Shown here: piece by piece, positions 18,015 through 26,475 of the stretch | How positions within the stretch are numbered: the first letter of the stretch is position 1 | Layout: every line of letters starts with the position of its first letter | Assembly: GCF_022179285.1 (NCBI RefSeq) | Contig: NZ_BPQO01000014.1 | Location: forward strand, 62,001-126,000 | From: Methylobacterium hispanicum | GTDB lineage: Bacteria > Pseudomonadota > Alphaproteobacteria > Rhizobiales > Beijerinckiaceae | Length of the DNA: 64,000 bases | Direction: 5' to 3' | Position numbers and translations under genes: made by a program | Notes under the pieces: generated by a model | What the model saw: the letters and a program-made list of their open reading frames with translations, nothing else | The model's database searches: none | What the model was told of the DNA's origin: nothing

Positions 18015-19079
18015 GTGTCAAAGCTCCGATCACTCTTCCGCGCGGTCGCGCTGTGGGGCGCGCTCGTCGCCGCCTCCGCGCTCCTGGCCTTCGGCCTGTA
18101 CCGCGCGCAGTTCCCCGCCGCCCTGCTCGTCGGGCCGATGCTCGCGGCGATCGCCTTCGGCGTCGGCGGCGCCGGGATCGGGGTGCCGCGCACGGCCTTC
18201 ATGGCCGCGCAGGCCCTGATCGGCTGCCTCGTGGCGCACGCGGTCACCGGCAGCATCGTCGCGACCCTGCGGGCGGACGGCCTCATCATCGTCGCCGTGG
18301 TGCTGGTCACGGTCCTGGCCGGGGGCGTGGTCGGCTGGGCGCTCACGCGCCTGCGCGTCCTGCCCGGCACCACGGCGGCCTGGGGCTCCTCGCCCGGGGG
18401 CGCCGCCGCCATGGTGGCGATGTCGGAGCAGTTCGGGGCCGATCCGCGCCTCGTCGCCTTCATGCAGTATGTCCGCGTCGTCGCCGTGGTGCTCACCGCC
18501 TCCCTGGTGACGCGGCTCCTCGTCTCCGCACCCGCGGCCCCCTCCCCGTCCGGCGCCGAGAGCGTGGGCGCGCTCTCGACCCTCGCCACCCTCGCGGTCG
18601 CCGCCCTTGGCGCCGCGGCGGCCCTCGCGCTGCGGCTGCCGGCCGGCGCGCTGATCGGCCCGATGATCCTGGGCGCCGTTCTCCACGCGACGGGGCTCGC
18701 CACGATGGCGCTGCCCGCGCCCCTCCTCGACCTCGCCTATGCGGGGATCGGCTGGTACGTCGGCCTGCGCTTCACCCGGGAGACGCTCGGCGTGACGCTT
18801 CGGGCGCTGCCGGGCATCCTGGTCGCGACCTTCGCGGTGATCTTGCTCTGCGGCGGCTGGGCCTGGGCGCTCACCCACATCCTGGCGATCGACTTCCTCA
18901 CCGCCTTCCTGGCCACCAGCCCGGGCGGCCTCGATTCGGTGGCGATCATCGCGGTCGGCACCCATGCCGACGTCTCCTTCGTGCTCGCGGTGCAGACGCT
19001 CCGGCTCTTCGTGGTGCTCGTCACGGGGCCCCTGCTCGCCAAGTGGATCACCCGCGCCGTCCCCGAGAGGTCTGCCTGA
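18015..19079 (+). CDS. AbrB-family polytopic membrane protein
   Basis: 354 residues with GTG start. About ten hydrophobic segments form two similar halves (GPMLAAIAFGVGG and GPMILGAVLHATG are equivalent loops), the internal duplication characteristic of the membrane AbrB family, once annotated as putative ammonia monooxygenase. The conserved TTAAWGSSPGGAAAM and FLATSPGGLDSVA loops are the family signature and suggest a transporter core. The substrate is unknown. Its stop codon overlaps the dgkA start (ATGA), so the two are translationally coupled. It follows oxyR by 56 bp on the same strand; co-transcription is possible. Confidence 0.85.
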   Translation: MSKLRSLFRAVALWGALVAASALLAFGLYRAQFPAALLVGPMLAAIAFGVGGAGIGVPRTAFMAAQALIGCLVAHAVTGSIVATLRADGLIIVAVVLVTVLAGGVVGWALTRLRVLPGTTAAWGSSPGGAAAMVAMSEQFGADPRLVAFMQYVRVVAVVLTASLVTRLLVSAPAAPSPSGAESVGALSTLATLAVAALGAAAALALRLPAGALIGPMILGAVLHATGLATMALPAPLLDLAYAGIGWYVGLRFTRETLGVTLRALPGILVATFAVILLCGGWAWALTHILAIDFLTAFLATSPGGLDSVAIIAVGTHADVSFVLAVQTLRLFVVLVTGPLLAKWITRAVPERSA

Positions 19080-19426
19080 TGGGTGCGATCGTCGTCGCGT
19101 TCCTCAATTCCTGGCGGGGCCTGCGCCACGGCGCCCGCACCGAGCGGGCGGTGCGCCAGGAACTCGCGCTGCTCATCCTCGGCGTGCCGGTCGCCCTGGT
19201 GCTGGGCGCCACCCTCTGGGTGAAGGTCGCGCTCGTCGCGAGCCTGCTCCTGATGCTCGCCGCCGAGTTCCTGAACACCGCGCTTGAGAAGCTCTGCGAC
19301 CACCTGCATCCCGGACGCCACCCGGCGATCGGCACCGTGAAGGACCTCGCCTCGGCGGGTGCCTTCCTGGCCCAGATGATCGCGGCGCTCGTCTGGATCG
19401 CGGCGCTGATCGAGCGGCTCTCGTAG
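19079..19426 (+). CDS. dgkA: diacylglycerol kinase
   Basis: 115 residues, three predicted membrane helices. The signature AAEFLNTALEKLCD holds Glu63, Asn66 and Glu70 of the active site; an N-terminal amphipathic helix (SWRGLRHGARTERAVRQELA) precedes the first membrane segment. It phosphorylates diacylglycerol to phosphatidate at the inner membrane, recycling lipid from membrane-derived oligosaccharide synthesis. It starts within the stop codon of the AbrB-type gene. Confidence 0.93.
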   Translation: MGAIVVAFLNSWRGLRHGARTERAVRQELALLILGVPVALVLGATLWVKVALVASLLLMLAAEFLNTALEKLCDHLHPGRHPAIGTVKDLASAGAFLAQMIAALVWIAALIERLS

Positions 19427-19484
19427 GGGCCGCCCCAGGCGCCGGTATCGAAACCAGCCAATTGCTCCCGGCTTCTCCGCACCT

Positions 19485-19661
19485 TCTCCCGGACGCCCGG
19501 AGCGTCAGCGGAGGGTGATCCGGGACACAGCACGGAAAGGCGCGAAGCGTCCGAACGCTGCGCAGGTGCATGAGATCGAGTGCATGAGATCGAGCCGCTT
19601 CGCGGCACTCCATCCGCTGGATCCCGGATCACCTTCCACTCCGTTGCAGGCGTCCGGGAAA
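19485..19661. repeat. long imperfect inverted repeat with internal 14-bp tandem repeat
   Basis: The arms at 19485-19525 and 19622-19661 are reverse-complementary over cccggacgcc and gtgatccggga with a diverged centre. A shorter inner pair (gcgaagcg/cgcttcgc) also matches. At the middle, tgcatgagatcgag is repeated perfectly twice in tandem (19567-19594). No credible ORF is present in the whole gap 19427-19797. It looks like a dispersed intergenic element and may also end the dgkA transcript. Confidence 0.75.
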
Positions 19662-19797
19662 GGGGCGGTGTTCCGTCCGGTAGCGTCGGCGACGCCGGCG
19701 GCGAACTCATACCCGCCCGGACGGCGGCGCGCTCGCATCTCGGGCCCCAAGGGTCTATCTGCCGGTACAGAACAGTCTCCGCAGCACCGGCGAGCCC

Positions 19798-21339
19798 GTG
19801 ACCGACTACATCCGCAAGATCCTCACCGCCCGCGTCTACGACGTGGCGATCGAGAGCCCGCTCGATCCGATGCCGCGGCTGACCGCGCGCCTCGGACGAC
19901 CGGTCCTGCTCAAGCGCGAGGACCTGCAGCCGGTCTTCTCGTTCAAGCTGCGGGGCGCCTACAACAAGATGTCGGGGCTCACCCGTGAGCAGCTCGACCG
20001 CGGCGTGGTCTGCGCGTCCGCCGGCAACCACGCGCAGGGGGTGGCGCTCGCCGCCGCGAAGCTCGGCGTGCGCGCCGTGATCGTGATGCCCCGCACCACG
20101 CCGGCCATCAAGGTCGATGCCTGCCGGGCGCGCGGGGCCGAGGTGGTGCTGCACGGCGACGCCTTCGACGAGGCGCTCGCCGAATCGCGCCGCCTGGAGG
20201 CCGAGCACGGCCTGACCTTCCTGCACCCCTTCGACGACGCGGACGTGATCGCCGGCCAGGGCACGATCGGCAAGGAGATCCTGGAGCAGCACACGGGGCC
20301 CATCGAGGCGATCTTCGTGCCGATCGGCGGCGGCGGCCTGGCCGCCGGAATCGCGACCTTCGTGAAGTACCTGCGGCCCGGCACCAAGGTGATCGGCGTC
20401 GAGCCCGACGACGCCGCCTGCATGGCGGAGGCGCTCAAGGCCGATGCGCGCGTGGTCCTGCCGACAGTCGGCCTCTTCGCGGACGGCGTCGCCGTGCGGC
20501 AGGCCGGCGAGGAGACCTTCCGCCTCTGCCGCGAGCATCTCGACGGGGTGATCACGGTCGATACCGACGCGATGTGCGCGGCCGTGAAGGACATCTTCGA
20601 CGACACCCGCGCGGTCTCCGAGCCCTCCGGGGCGCTCAGTCTCGCCGGCGCCAAGGCCTGGGCCGCCGGGAATCCGGGCGCCGGCACGCTGGTGGCGATC
20701 TCGTCGGGGGCCAACCTCAACTTCGACCGGCTGCGCCACATCGCCGAGCGCGCCGAGATCGGCGAGGAGCGCGAGATCCTGATCGGCGTCACGATCCCGG
20801 AACGCCCCGGCGCCTACCGGGCCTTCATCCAGGCGCTGGGCCCGCGCGCGATCACCGAGTTCAACTACCGCTACGCGAAGGGCGCGGACGCCCAGATCTT
20901 CGTCGGCATCAATCTATCGGGCGGCAAGCCCGAGAAGCGGGCGCTGATCGCGGGGCTGCAGGACGGCGGCTACCGCGTGCTCGACATGAGCGACAACGAG
21001 ATGGCCAAGGTCCATGTCCGCTACATGGTGGGCGGCCGGGCGCTGGGACTGGCCGACGAGCGGCTCTACCGCTTCCAGTTCCCGGAGCGGCCGGGCGCGC
21101 TGCTGCGCTTCCTCGAGGCGCTCGGCGAGGACTTCAACATCAGCCTGTTCCACTACCGCAACCACGGCGCCGATTACGGCCGGGTGCTCTGCGGCATCGA
21201 GGTTCGCCCGGCCGACCGGCCGCGCTTCGACGCGGCGATCGCCGCGCTCGGCTACCCGTGCTTCGACGAGACCGACAACCCGGCCTACCGGCTCTTCCTC
21301 GACAACGCCTCGACGACCTCGGCGCTGGCGGCGGAGTAG
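19798..21339 (+). CDS. ilvA: threonine ammonia-lyase, biosynthetic
   Basis: 513 residues, GTG start. Fold-type II PLP enzyme: Lys50 in FSFKLRGAYNKM forms the Schiff base, SAGNHAQGVA and the phosphate loop PIGGGGLAAG follow, and AISSGANLNFDRL closes the catalytic domain near residue 320. Two ACT-like regulatory domains follow (about 328-400 and 420-500), the long, isoleucine-inhibited biosynthetic form, like E. coli IlvA (514 residues). It deaminates threonine to 2-oxobutanoate, the first committed step to isoleucine. Its stop codon is 1 bp from that of the convergent MgtC-like gene. I see no leader peptide for attenuation. Confidence 0.95.
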   Translation: MTDYIRKILTARVYDVAIESPLDPMPRLTARLGRPVLLKREDLQPVFSFKLRGAYNKMSGLTREQLDRGVVCASAGNHAQGVALAAAKLGVRAVIVMPRTTPAIKVDACRARGAEVVLHGDAFDEALAESRRLEAEHGLTFLHPFDDADVIAGQGTIGKEILEQHTGPIEAIFVPIGGGGLAAGIATFVKYLRPGTKVIGVEPDDAACMAEALKADARVVLPTVGLFADGVAVRQAGEETFRLCREHLDGVITVDTDAMCAAVKDIFDDTRAVSEPSGALSLAGAKAWAAGNPGAGTLVAISSGANLNFDRLRHIAERAEIGEEREILIGVTIPERPGAYRAFIQALGPRAITEFNYRYAKGADAQIFVGINLSGGKPEKRALIAGLQDGGYRVLDMSDNEMAKVHVRYMVGGRALGLADERLYRFQFPERPGALLRFLEALGEDFNISLFHYRNHGADYGRVLCGIEVRPADRPRFDAAIAALGYPCFDETDNPAYRLFLDNASTTSALAAE

Positions 21340-21340
21340 G

Positions 21341-22000
21341 TCAGGCCGCCTCGATCGCCACGCTCTCGACCTCGGGCGTCGCCCGGAGGGTGCGGGCGAT
21401 GCGCTCGGCCTGGGCGGCCGAGAGGCGGGTGAGCACGATCCGGATCGCGTCCTGGTCCTTCGCCGGGCCGGGCCGCACCACGAACTGCCGGACCCGCGAG
21501 GCCGGCAGGCCGGTCGCCTCCTGCAGCCCCTCCAGCGAGAGCGCGCCGGCCTGCGCCACCACGTCGAGGCATTGCGGACGCATCCGGGAGCGCCAGCTCT
21601 CCTCCACGGGCTTCACCCCGGCCAGGATCGCGAAGACGATGGCCGTGGCCGCGAGTGCCGGGACGTAGAGACCGCCGCCGCTCGCCAGCCCGATCGCCGC
21701 CACCGCCCAGAGGCTCGCCGCGGTGGTGAGCCCCTTCACCATCTCGCCGCGCAGCAGGATCGTGCCCGCGCCCAGGAAGCCGATGCCGGAGACCACCTGG
21801 GCGGCGACGCGCGAGGGATCGAGCACGACGTGGCTCTGCCCGGCGACGTCGCCGAAGCCGAAGGCCGAGACCAGCATGAACAGGCAGGCCCCGGTGCAGA
21901 CCAGCATGTGCGTGCGCAGGCCCGCCGCCCAGAGCAGCCGCTCGCGCTCCAGGCCGATCACGCTGCCGAGCGCCGCCGCCATCGCGAGGCGCCCGATCAT
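21341..22000 (-). CDS. MgtC/SapB-family membrane protein
   Basis: 219 residues. The N-terminal MgtC domain has four or five membrane helices with the signatures GSVIGLERE, AGLRTHMLVCTGACLFM and GIGFLGAGTILLRG. The cytoplasmic C-terminal domain (about residues 140-219) is ACT-like in fold in this family. MgtC proteins help growth at low Mg2+ and modulate F1Fo ATP synthase in Salmonella; the role here is unknown. A GGGAG directly abuts the ATG, too close to be an ideal ribosome site, so translation might start a few codons upstream at a non-ATG codon. Confidence 0.85.
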   Translation of the reverse strand: MIGRLAMAAALGSVIGLERERLLWAAGLRTHMLVCTGACLFMLVSAFGFGDVAGQSHVVLDPSRVAAQVVSGIGFLGAGTILLRGEMVKGLTTAASLWAVAAIGLASGGGLYVPALAATAIVFAILAGVKPVEESWRSRMRPQCLDVVAQAGALSLEGLQEATGLPASRVRQFVVRPGPAKDQDAIRIVLTRLSAAQAERIARTLRATPEVESVAIEAA

Positions 22001-22111
22001 CTCCCAGTTGCCGATCAGGGGCGCGTCTCCGGGTTGCTCCGGCCCGCATCCTGGCCCGCCAGCCCGCCGTCGTCCATGCCGCGTTCGGCGGCTATCCCGC
22101 TCGCGGGGGAA

Positions 22112-23053
22112 TCAGGCGACGCCCAGGGCCGCCTTCTCGCGCTCGTAGGCCTCGCGCACCGGCTCCCGGCCGTAGGCCCGCTCCAGGCGCCGCACGGTGA
22201 AGTGCCCGCGGGCCATGGTCTGGAAGTGGTTCATGAAGGCGGTGTTGACCGTGGCGCCGCCGACCGCGCCCAGCACCGGCACCGCCTGGGCGGCGACCTT
22301 CTGCGAGACGACCAGGCCGAAGCGGGCCGCGATCTGCGCCGTGAAGCGCATGAGCGCCGGCGCGCCCTGGTCGAGCAGGGTCTTGCTGCCGGCGTAGCGG
22401 GCGGCCTCCGCCATGGTCTTGGCGAGCGCCGCGCGCACCGCGAAATAGCCGCTCTCGCTGAGGTTCTGGCCCGGCCGGCCGCCGAGCGCGAAGACCTGCA
22501 CGCAGGCGAGCGCGCCCTCGGGCGTCTCCACGTCCTCGCCCTCCTCGCGGGCGATCTCGGCGATCGAGCGCAGCATGAGCGTGGTCGAGACCGGCAACTC
22601 CACCGCGAGGGTCGCCAGCCCGAAGGCGCCGCCGACCGCGCCCGTCACCGCGGCGAGCGCCTTGTGGGCGGTCTCGCTGGAGCCGAGCAGCCGAGCCAGC
22701 CGGCCCTCGATGCGGCTCTCGGCCCGTTCGACGACCGCGACGGCGGTGTCCGTGGAGGTTTCCGCGTCCGCGACGATCTCCTTGCGCGGCAGGGTGGCGA
22801 GCGCCACCCGCAGCGCGCCGCGCATCGCGGCCTCGGTGCTGCGCCCGACGACCTCGGTGACGGGGGCCGGCAGCGAGCGGCCGATCATCTCCAGCGGTGC
22901 GCCCGCCGCCGCCGAGAGCCGCGCGGCGAGGCCCGGCTGCTCCAGGGCGCGAACGGCCCGGCGGAGCGCCGCCAGATCCTCCGCGGTCAGCGCGCGGTCC
23001 GGAGCGGCGGTCGCGGTCGGCAGGGTCTCGTCGAGGCTGATGAGGTCGCTCAC
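22112..23053 (-). CDS. EcsC-family protein
   Basis: 313 residues, GTG start. The EcsC domain spans most of the protein; recognisable blocks are GAVGGAFGLATLAVELPVSTTLMLRSIAEIA and VFALGG. There are Gly/Ala-rich hydrophobic helices but no clear signal peptide, suggesting membrane association. In Bacillus EcsC is encoded with an ABC transporter, but no transporter is next to this gene. Function unknown. It lies between the MgtC-like gene and ampG on the same strand, with 110-115 bp gaps each side. Confidence 0.8.
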   Translation of the reverse strand: MSDLISLDETLPTATAAPDRALTAEDLAALRRAVRALEQPGLAARLSAAAGAPLEMIGRSLPAPVTEVVGRSTEAAMRGALRVALATLPRKEIVADAETSTDTAVAVVERAESRIEGRLARLLGSSETAHKALAAVTGAVGGAFGLATLAVELPVSTTLMLRSIAEIAREEGEDVETPEGALACVQVFALGGRPGQNLSESGYFAVRAALAKTMAEAARYAGSKTLLDQGAPALMRFTAQIAARFGLVVSQKVAAQAVPVLGAVGGATVNTAFMNHFQTMARGHFTVRRLERAYGREPVREAYEREKAALGVA

Positions 23054-23168
23054 GGTGCTGTCCCCGAACTCTGCGTGCGGCGCGCTGCCGCCGTGGGCCT
23101 GTGGCCCTGAGCAAGCGCCGCGGCCGCGGCTTGGTTCCGCCGATCCCCTCCCTCCCGCGGACGCGGTC

Positions 23169-24545
23169 TCAGGCCTTGGCGGCCACCGCCTCGTCCTCGG
23201 GCACCGGGACGGGCGCGGGCTCCGCCGCGCCCTCGCGCAGCGCGATCAGCGCGAGGCAGAGCAGCGCCACCGGGATGCCGATGCCGGCGGACGCCGCGAA
23301 GAAGGCCGGGTAGCCCATCGCATCGACCATGTAGCCCGAGAACCCGCCCACGAACTTGCCGGGCAGCGCGTAGAGCGAGGAGAGCAGCGCGTACTGCGTC
23401 GCCACGAAGGCCGGCGAGGCGAGGCTCGACATGTAGGCGATGAGCGCCGTGCCGGCGAAGTTGCCGGCGAAGTTGTCGATCGAGATGCTGAGCACGAAGA
23501 GCCACGTGTCGTGGCCCGAGACGGCGAGCCAGGAGAACATCAGGTTCGAGGCCGCCGCCACGATGCCGCCGAACAGGAGCGAGGCCTGCAGGCCGAAGCG
23601 GATCACCGCCCAGCCGCCCGCCAGGGCGCCGACCACGCCGACGATCACCCCGTAGACCTTCGTGACGTTGGCGATCTCGGTCAGCGTGAAGCCCTGCTCG
23701 ATGTAGAAGGGCTGGGCCATCACGCCCGAGATGATGTCGGGCAGGCGGTAGAGCATGATCAGCGCCAGGATCAGCACCAGCCGCGAGCCCTTGCGCCGGA
23801 CGAGGTCCGAGAAGGGATCGACCACCGCGATCCGGAGCGTCGTGGCCACCGAGCGCCGCTCGCCCGGAACCGCGACCGGGTCCTGGCGCGGGGCGAGGAA
23901 CGCCGCCGTCAGGCCGACCAGCATCAAGGCCGCCATCGTCCCGTAGGCGAGGCTCCAGCCCGCACCCTGCGCGATGTAGAGGGCGCCCGCCCCCGCGAAG
24001 GCCCGGGCGATCGCGTAGCCGAGCTGGTAGGCGGCCAGCATCACGCCCTGCCGCTCGGTCGGCGCCGCGTCGATGCGCCAGGAATCGACCACGATGTCCT
24101 GCGTCGCCGAGGCGAAGGCGGTCACGAGCGCGCAGATCACCATGAAGCTCAGGGACGCCGCCGGGTCGCCCTGGCTCATGCCGAGAAGGCCGGCCGCGAC
24201 CGCGACCTGGGACAGCACCATCCACGAGCGGCGGCGACCGAGCCTGCGGGCGAGGAACGGCAGGTCGACCCGGTCGATCACCGGGGCCCAGAGGAACTTC
24301 AGCGAGTAGGCGAGGGAGACGTAGGAGAGGAGCCCGATGCTGGTGCGCTGGATGCCCGCGGTGGCGAGCCAGGCCGAGAGCGTCGAGAAGACCAGCAGGA
24401 TGGGCAGGCCGCAGGCGAAGCCCAGCGCCAGCATCAGGGCGATGCGCGCATCCTCCATCACGTCGCGCAGGCGCAGGCGCGGCCTGCCGGAGCTGGGTTC
24501 GCGCGCGGCCTTCATTCCTGTGTGCATCGCCGTTCTGCCCGCCAT
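23169..24545 (-). CDS. ampG: AmpG-type muropeptide permease (MFS)
   Basis: 458 residues with 12 or more membrane helices. AmpG-like features are FACGLPILLVFSTLSAWLATAGI, the SYVSLAYSLKFLWAPVIDR segment, GRRRSWMVLSQ (MFS loop 2-3), and SATQDIVVDSWRID. It imports GlcNAc-anhydroMurNAc peptides from the periplasm for peptidoglycan recycling, coupled to protons. Internal ATGs at codons 7 and 11 are alternative starts. mtgA elsewhere in the window also belongs to peptidoglycan metabolism, but the genes are not linked. Confidence 0.88.
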   Translation of the reverse strand: MAGRTAMHTGMKAAREPSSGRPRLRLRDVMEDARIALMLALGFACGLPILLVFSTLSAWLATAGIQRTSIGLLSYVSLAYSLKFLWAPVIDRVDLPFLARRLGRRRSWMVLSQVAVAAGLLGMSQGDPAASLSFMVICALVTAFASATQDIVVDSWRIDAAPTERQGVMLAAYQLGYAIARAFAGAGALYIAQGAGWSLAYGTMAALMLVGLTAAFLAPRQDPVAVPGERRSVATTLRIAVVDPFSDLVRRKGSRLVLILALIMLYRLPDIISGVMAQPFYIEQGFTLTEIANVTKVYGVIVGVVGALAGGWAVIRFGLQASLLFGGIVAAASNLMFSWLAVSGHDTWLFVLSISIDNFAGNFAGTALIAYMSSLASPAFVATQYALLSSLYALPGKFVGGFSGYMVDAMGYPAFFAASAGIGIPVALLCLALIALREGAAEPAPVPVPEDEAVAAKA

Positions 24546-24780
24546 GGCATGGAACTCCTCACAGCCGTGCGCCTTGTCACGCAGAACCGTGGCCGACTTG
24601 CGAGAGCGGGTGAAGCCCGCGTCGCCAGCTGACGCGTTCGACGTGGCGGGGGAATCATGCTCGACCTTTCGTTAACGGCTTTGCCGAAAACTGGTCCTTG
24701 AGATGTACGGCCGGGGGGACGAACGCTTCCGCTCGCCGGAGACGCGCGCGGCCGGGACGAGCGTCACGGACGGTTGCAGC

Positions 24781-25866
24781 ATGACGCAGGACAGTGCCCA
24801 CCCGGCCGCGATGGCGCCTGCCACCTTCGCGCTCGCCTTCGGCGCGAGCCTGACCCCGATGATCGTGACGGACGCGCGCGGGCACGACAACCCGATCGTC
24901 TGGGTCAACGACGCGTTCCTGAACCAGACGGGTTACGCGCGCGACGAGCTGATCGGCCGGAACTGCCGCCTGCTGCAGGGGGCTGAGACGGATCGCCAGG
25001 AGATCGCCCGCATGCGCGCGGCGATCGGCGCCGGCGAGCCGATCGCCCTCGAGATCCTCAACTATCGCCGGGACGGCACGCCCTTCTGGAACGGGATGAC
25101 GATCAATCCGATCCGCGACGAGGCGGGCGGAATCGCCTATTTCTTCGCCGCCCAGGCCGACATGACGGACAAGCGTCGGGCCGAATCGGCCATGCGGGGG
25201 ACCAACGACGAGCTGGAGCGGCAGGTCGGGGAGCGGACCGCGGATCTGGAGCGCGCGCTCGCCCAGAAGACCGCCCTGCTCCACGAGGTCGATCACCGCG
25301 TGAAGAACAACCTCCAGGTAATCTCGTCGCTCATGCTGCTGAAGGCGCGGCGCACCCCGGAGGGCGAGGCGCGCGACGCCCTGCAGAATATGGCCGAGCG
25401 CATCGGCGCGCTCTCGACGGCGCACCGGATGCTCTACTCGGAGGGCGACGTCGCCCACTTCAACCTCAGCGACTTCACCGGGGACTTCCTCTCCGACCTC
25501 GAAGCCGGATTGGACCCGGAGCGGACCCGGATCGAGGCGCATGTCGAGCCGATCGCTGTGGCGGCCGCGATGGCCGCGCCGCTCTCGCTGATGATCCACG
25601 AACTCACCACGAACGCCGTCCGCCACGCCTTCCCGGGAGGGCGGAGCGGACGCCTCACCGTGGATGGGCGCCGCGAGGACGACATGCTGGTCCTCGTCGT
25701 GGCGGATGACGGCATCGGTCTGGGGACGGCGCCGCCGAACCCAGCGGGCTTCGGGCGCAGCCTGGTCGAGATGGTCGTGCGGCAGCTGCGCGGATCGATC
25801 GCCTGGTCCGAAGGAGCGCCGGGCACCCGTGTGGAGATCCGCGTGCCGCTCCAGGGAGGCGCTTGA
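24781..25866 (+). CDS. LOV-domain blue-light histidine kinase (HWE/HisKA_2 type)
   Basis: 361 residues from the chosen ATG. Residues 15-130 are a LOV-type PAS domain: the flavin motif GRNCRLLQG contains the photo-active Cys62, with N94 and RRDGTPFWN downstream. A coiled linker (140-160) leads to the H-box LLHEVDHRVKNNLQV, phospho-acceptor His172, then HELTTNAVRHAF (N-box) and DDGIG (G-box). Light should form a Cys-FMN adduct and alter autophosphorylation. An ATG 26 codons upstream is possible, but the added residues look like leader sequence. A mini-ORF and a response regulator follow directly, so the three likely form one operon. Confidence 0.9.
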   Translation: MTQDSAHPAAMAPATFALAFGASLTPMIVTDARGHDNPIVWVNDAFLNQTGYARDELIGRNCRLLQGAETDRQEIARMRAAIGAGEPIALEILNYRRDGTPFWNGMTINPIRDEAGGIAYFFAAQADMTDKRRAESAMRGTNDELERQVGERTADLERALAQKTALLHEVDHRVKNNLQVISSLMLLKARRTPEGEARDALQNMAERIGALSTAHRMLYSEGDVAHFNLSDFTGDFLSDLEAGLDPERTRIEAHVEPIAVAAAMAAPLSLMIHELTTNAVRHAFPGGRSGRLTVDGRREDDMLVLVVADDGIGLGTAPPNPAGFGRSLVEMVVRQLRGSIAWSEGAPGTRVEIRVPLQGGA

Positions 25867-25867
25867 G

Positions 25868-25945
25868 ATGCGCCCGGTCTTCGCGCAGTCTGCCGCCCTG
25901 GGCCACGCAGGGGACGGCCGCCTCGGGCTCGAGCGTGCCGCATGA
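25868..25945 (+). CDS. 25-codon ORF between LOV kinase and response regulator
   Basis: MRPVFAQSAALGHAGDGRLGLERAA. The ATG is 1 bp after the kinase stop codon and is preceded by GGGAGG with an 8-base spacing, one of the best ribosome sites in the window. The stop codon lies 6 bp before the regulator ATG. No homology is recognised. It may act as a coupling cistron rather than make a functional peptide. Confidence 0.35.
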   Translation: MRPVFAQSAALGHAGDGRLGLERAA

Positions 25946-25951
25946 GGTTCC

Positions 25952-26404
25952 ATGACCGCTGACGCCGCGCCATCCGGCCCTTCCCTGCGCATCCTCGTCG
26001 TGGAGGACGAGGCGCTGATCGCGCTCGAGCTCGAATGCCTGCTGGACGATCTCGGCCACGTCACGGTCGGCGTCGCCTGCAATTCCAGCGAGGCCATCGC
26101 GGTCGGGCGCGCCACGGCGCCGGACGTGGCCCTCGTCGACATCCATCTGGTGGACGGCCCGACCGGGATCGAGGTGGCTCGGGCGCTCGCCGCCGACCCG
26201 CGCACGACGGTCGTGTTCATGACGGCGAACGCCAAGCGCATCCCGGACGATTTCGCGGGCGCCTTCGGGGTGATCGCAAAGCCCTATTCCGAGCGCGTGG
26301 TGGCGAGCACGCTGGCCTATCTGGCGGGCTGCCGCGCGGGCCGGCCCCACGCGCCCTGCCCCGACGGCTTCCACCCGGCGCCGGCCTGCGCGGCCGCGCC
26401 CTGA
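25952..26404 (+). CDS. single-domain response regulator
   Basis: 150 residues. Receiver domain only: acidic pocket Glu18/Asp19 in VVEDEALIALELE, phospho-acceptor Asp63 in VALVDIHL, conserved Thr in VFMTAN and Lys in VIAKPY. There is no DNA-binding or enzymatic output domain. The C-terminal 30 residues are Pro/Cys-rich and poorly conserved in appearance. Such stand-alone receivers beside HWE kinases accept phosphate and signal by protein contact, sometimes as phosphate sinks. The partner is probably the LOV kinase immediately upstream. Confidence 0.88.
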   Translation: MTADAAPSGPSLRILVVEDEALIALELECLLDDLGHVTVGVACNSSEAIAVGRATAPDVALVDIHLVDGPTGIEVARALAADPRTTVVFMTANAKRIPDDFAGAFGVIAKPYSERVVASTLAYLAGCRAGRPHAPCPDGFHPAPACAAAP

Positions 26405-26475
26405 GGGGCGCCTCCGGCCTGCCCATCCGCCGATACCGCCCCTCTGCGCCCTCCCCGGCGCCGCGCCCGGCTACG

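Noticed and set aside
17744..18965. Minus-strand open frames opposite oxyR and the AbrB-type gene
   Set aside because: Shadows of plus-strand genes; Arg/Ala/Gly-rich and without motifs.
24649..24672. GGAAT ... CGTT upstream of the LOV kinase as an EcfG promoter
   Set aside because: The spacer is only 14 bp and the -35 is GGAAT rather than GGAAC, outside the EcfG consensus.
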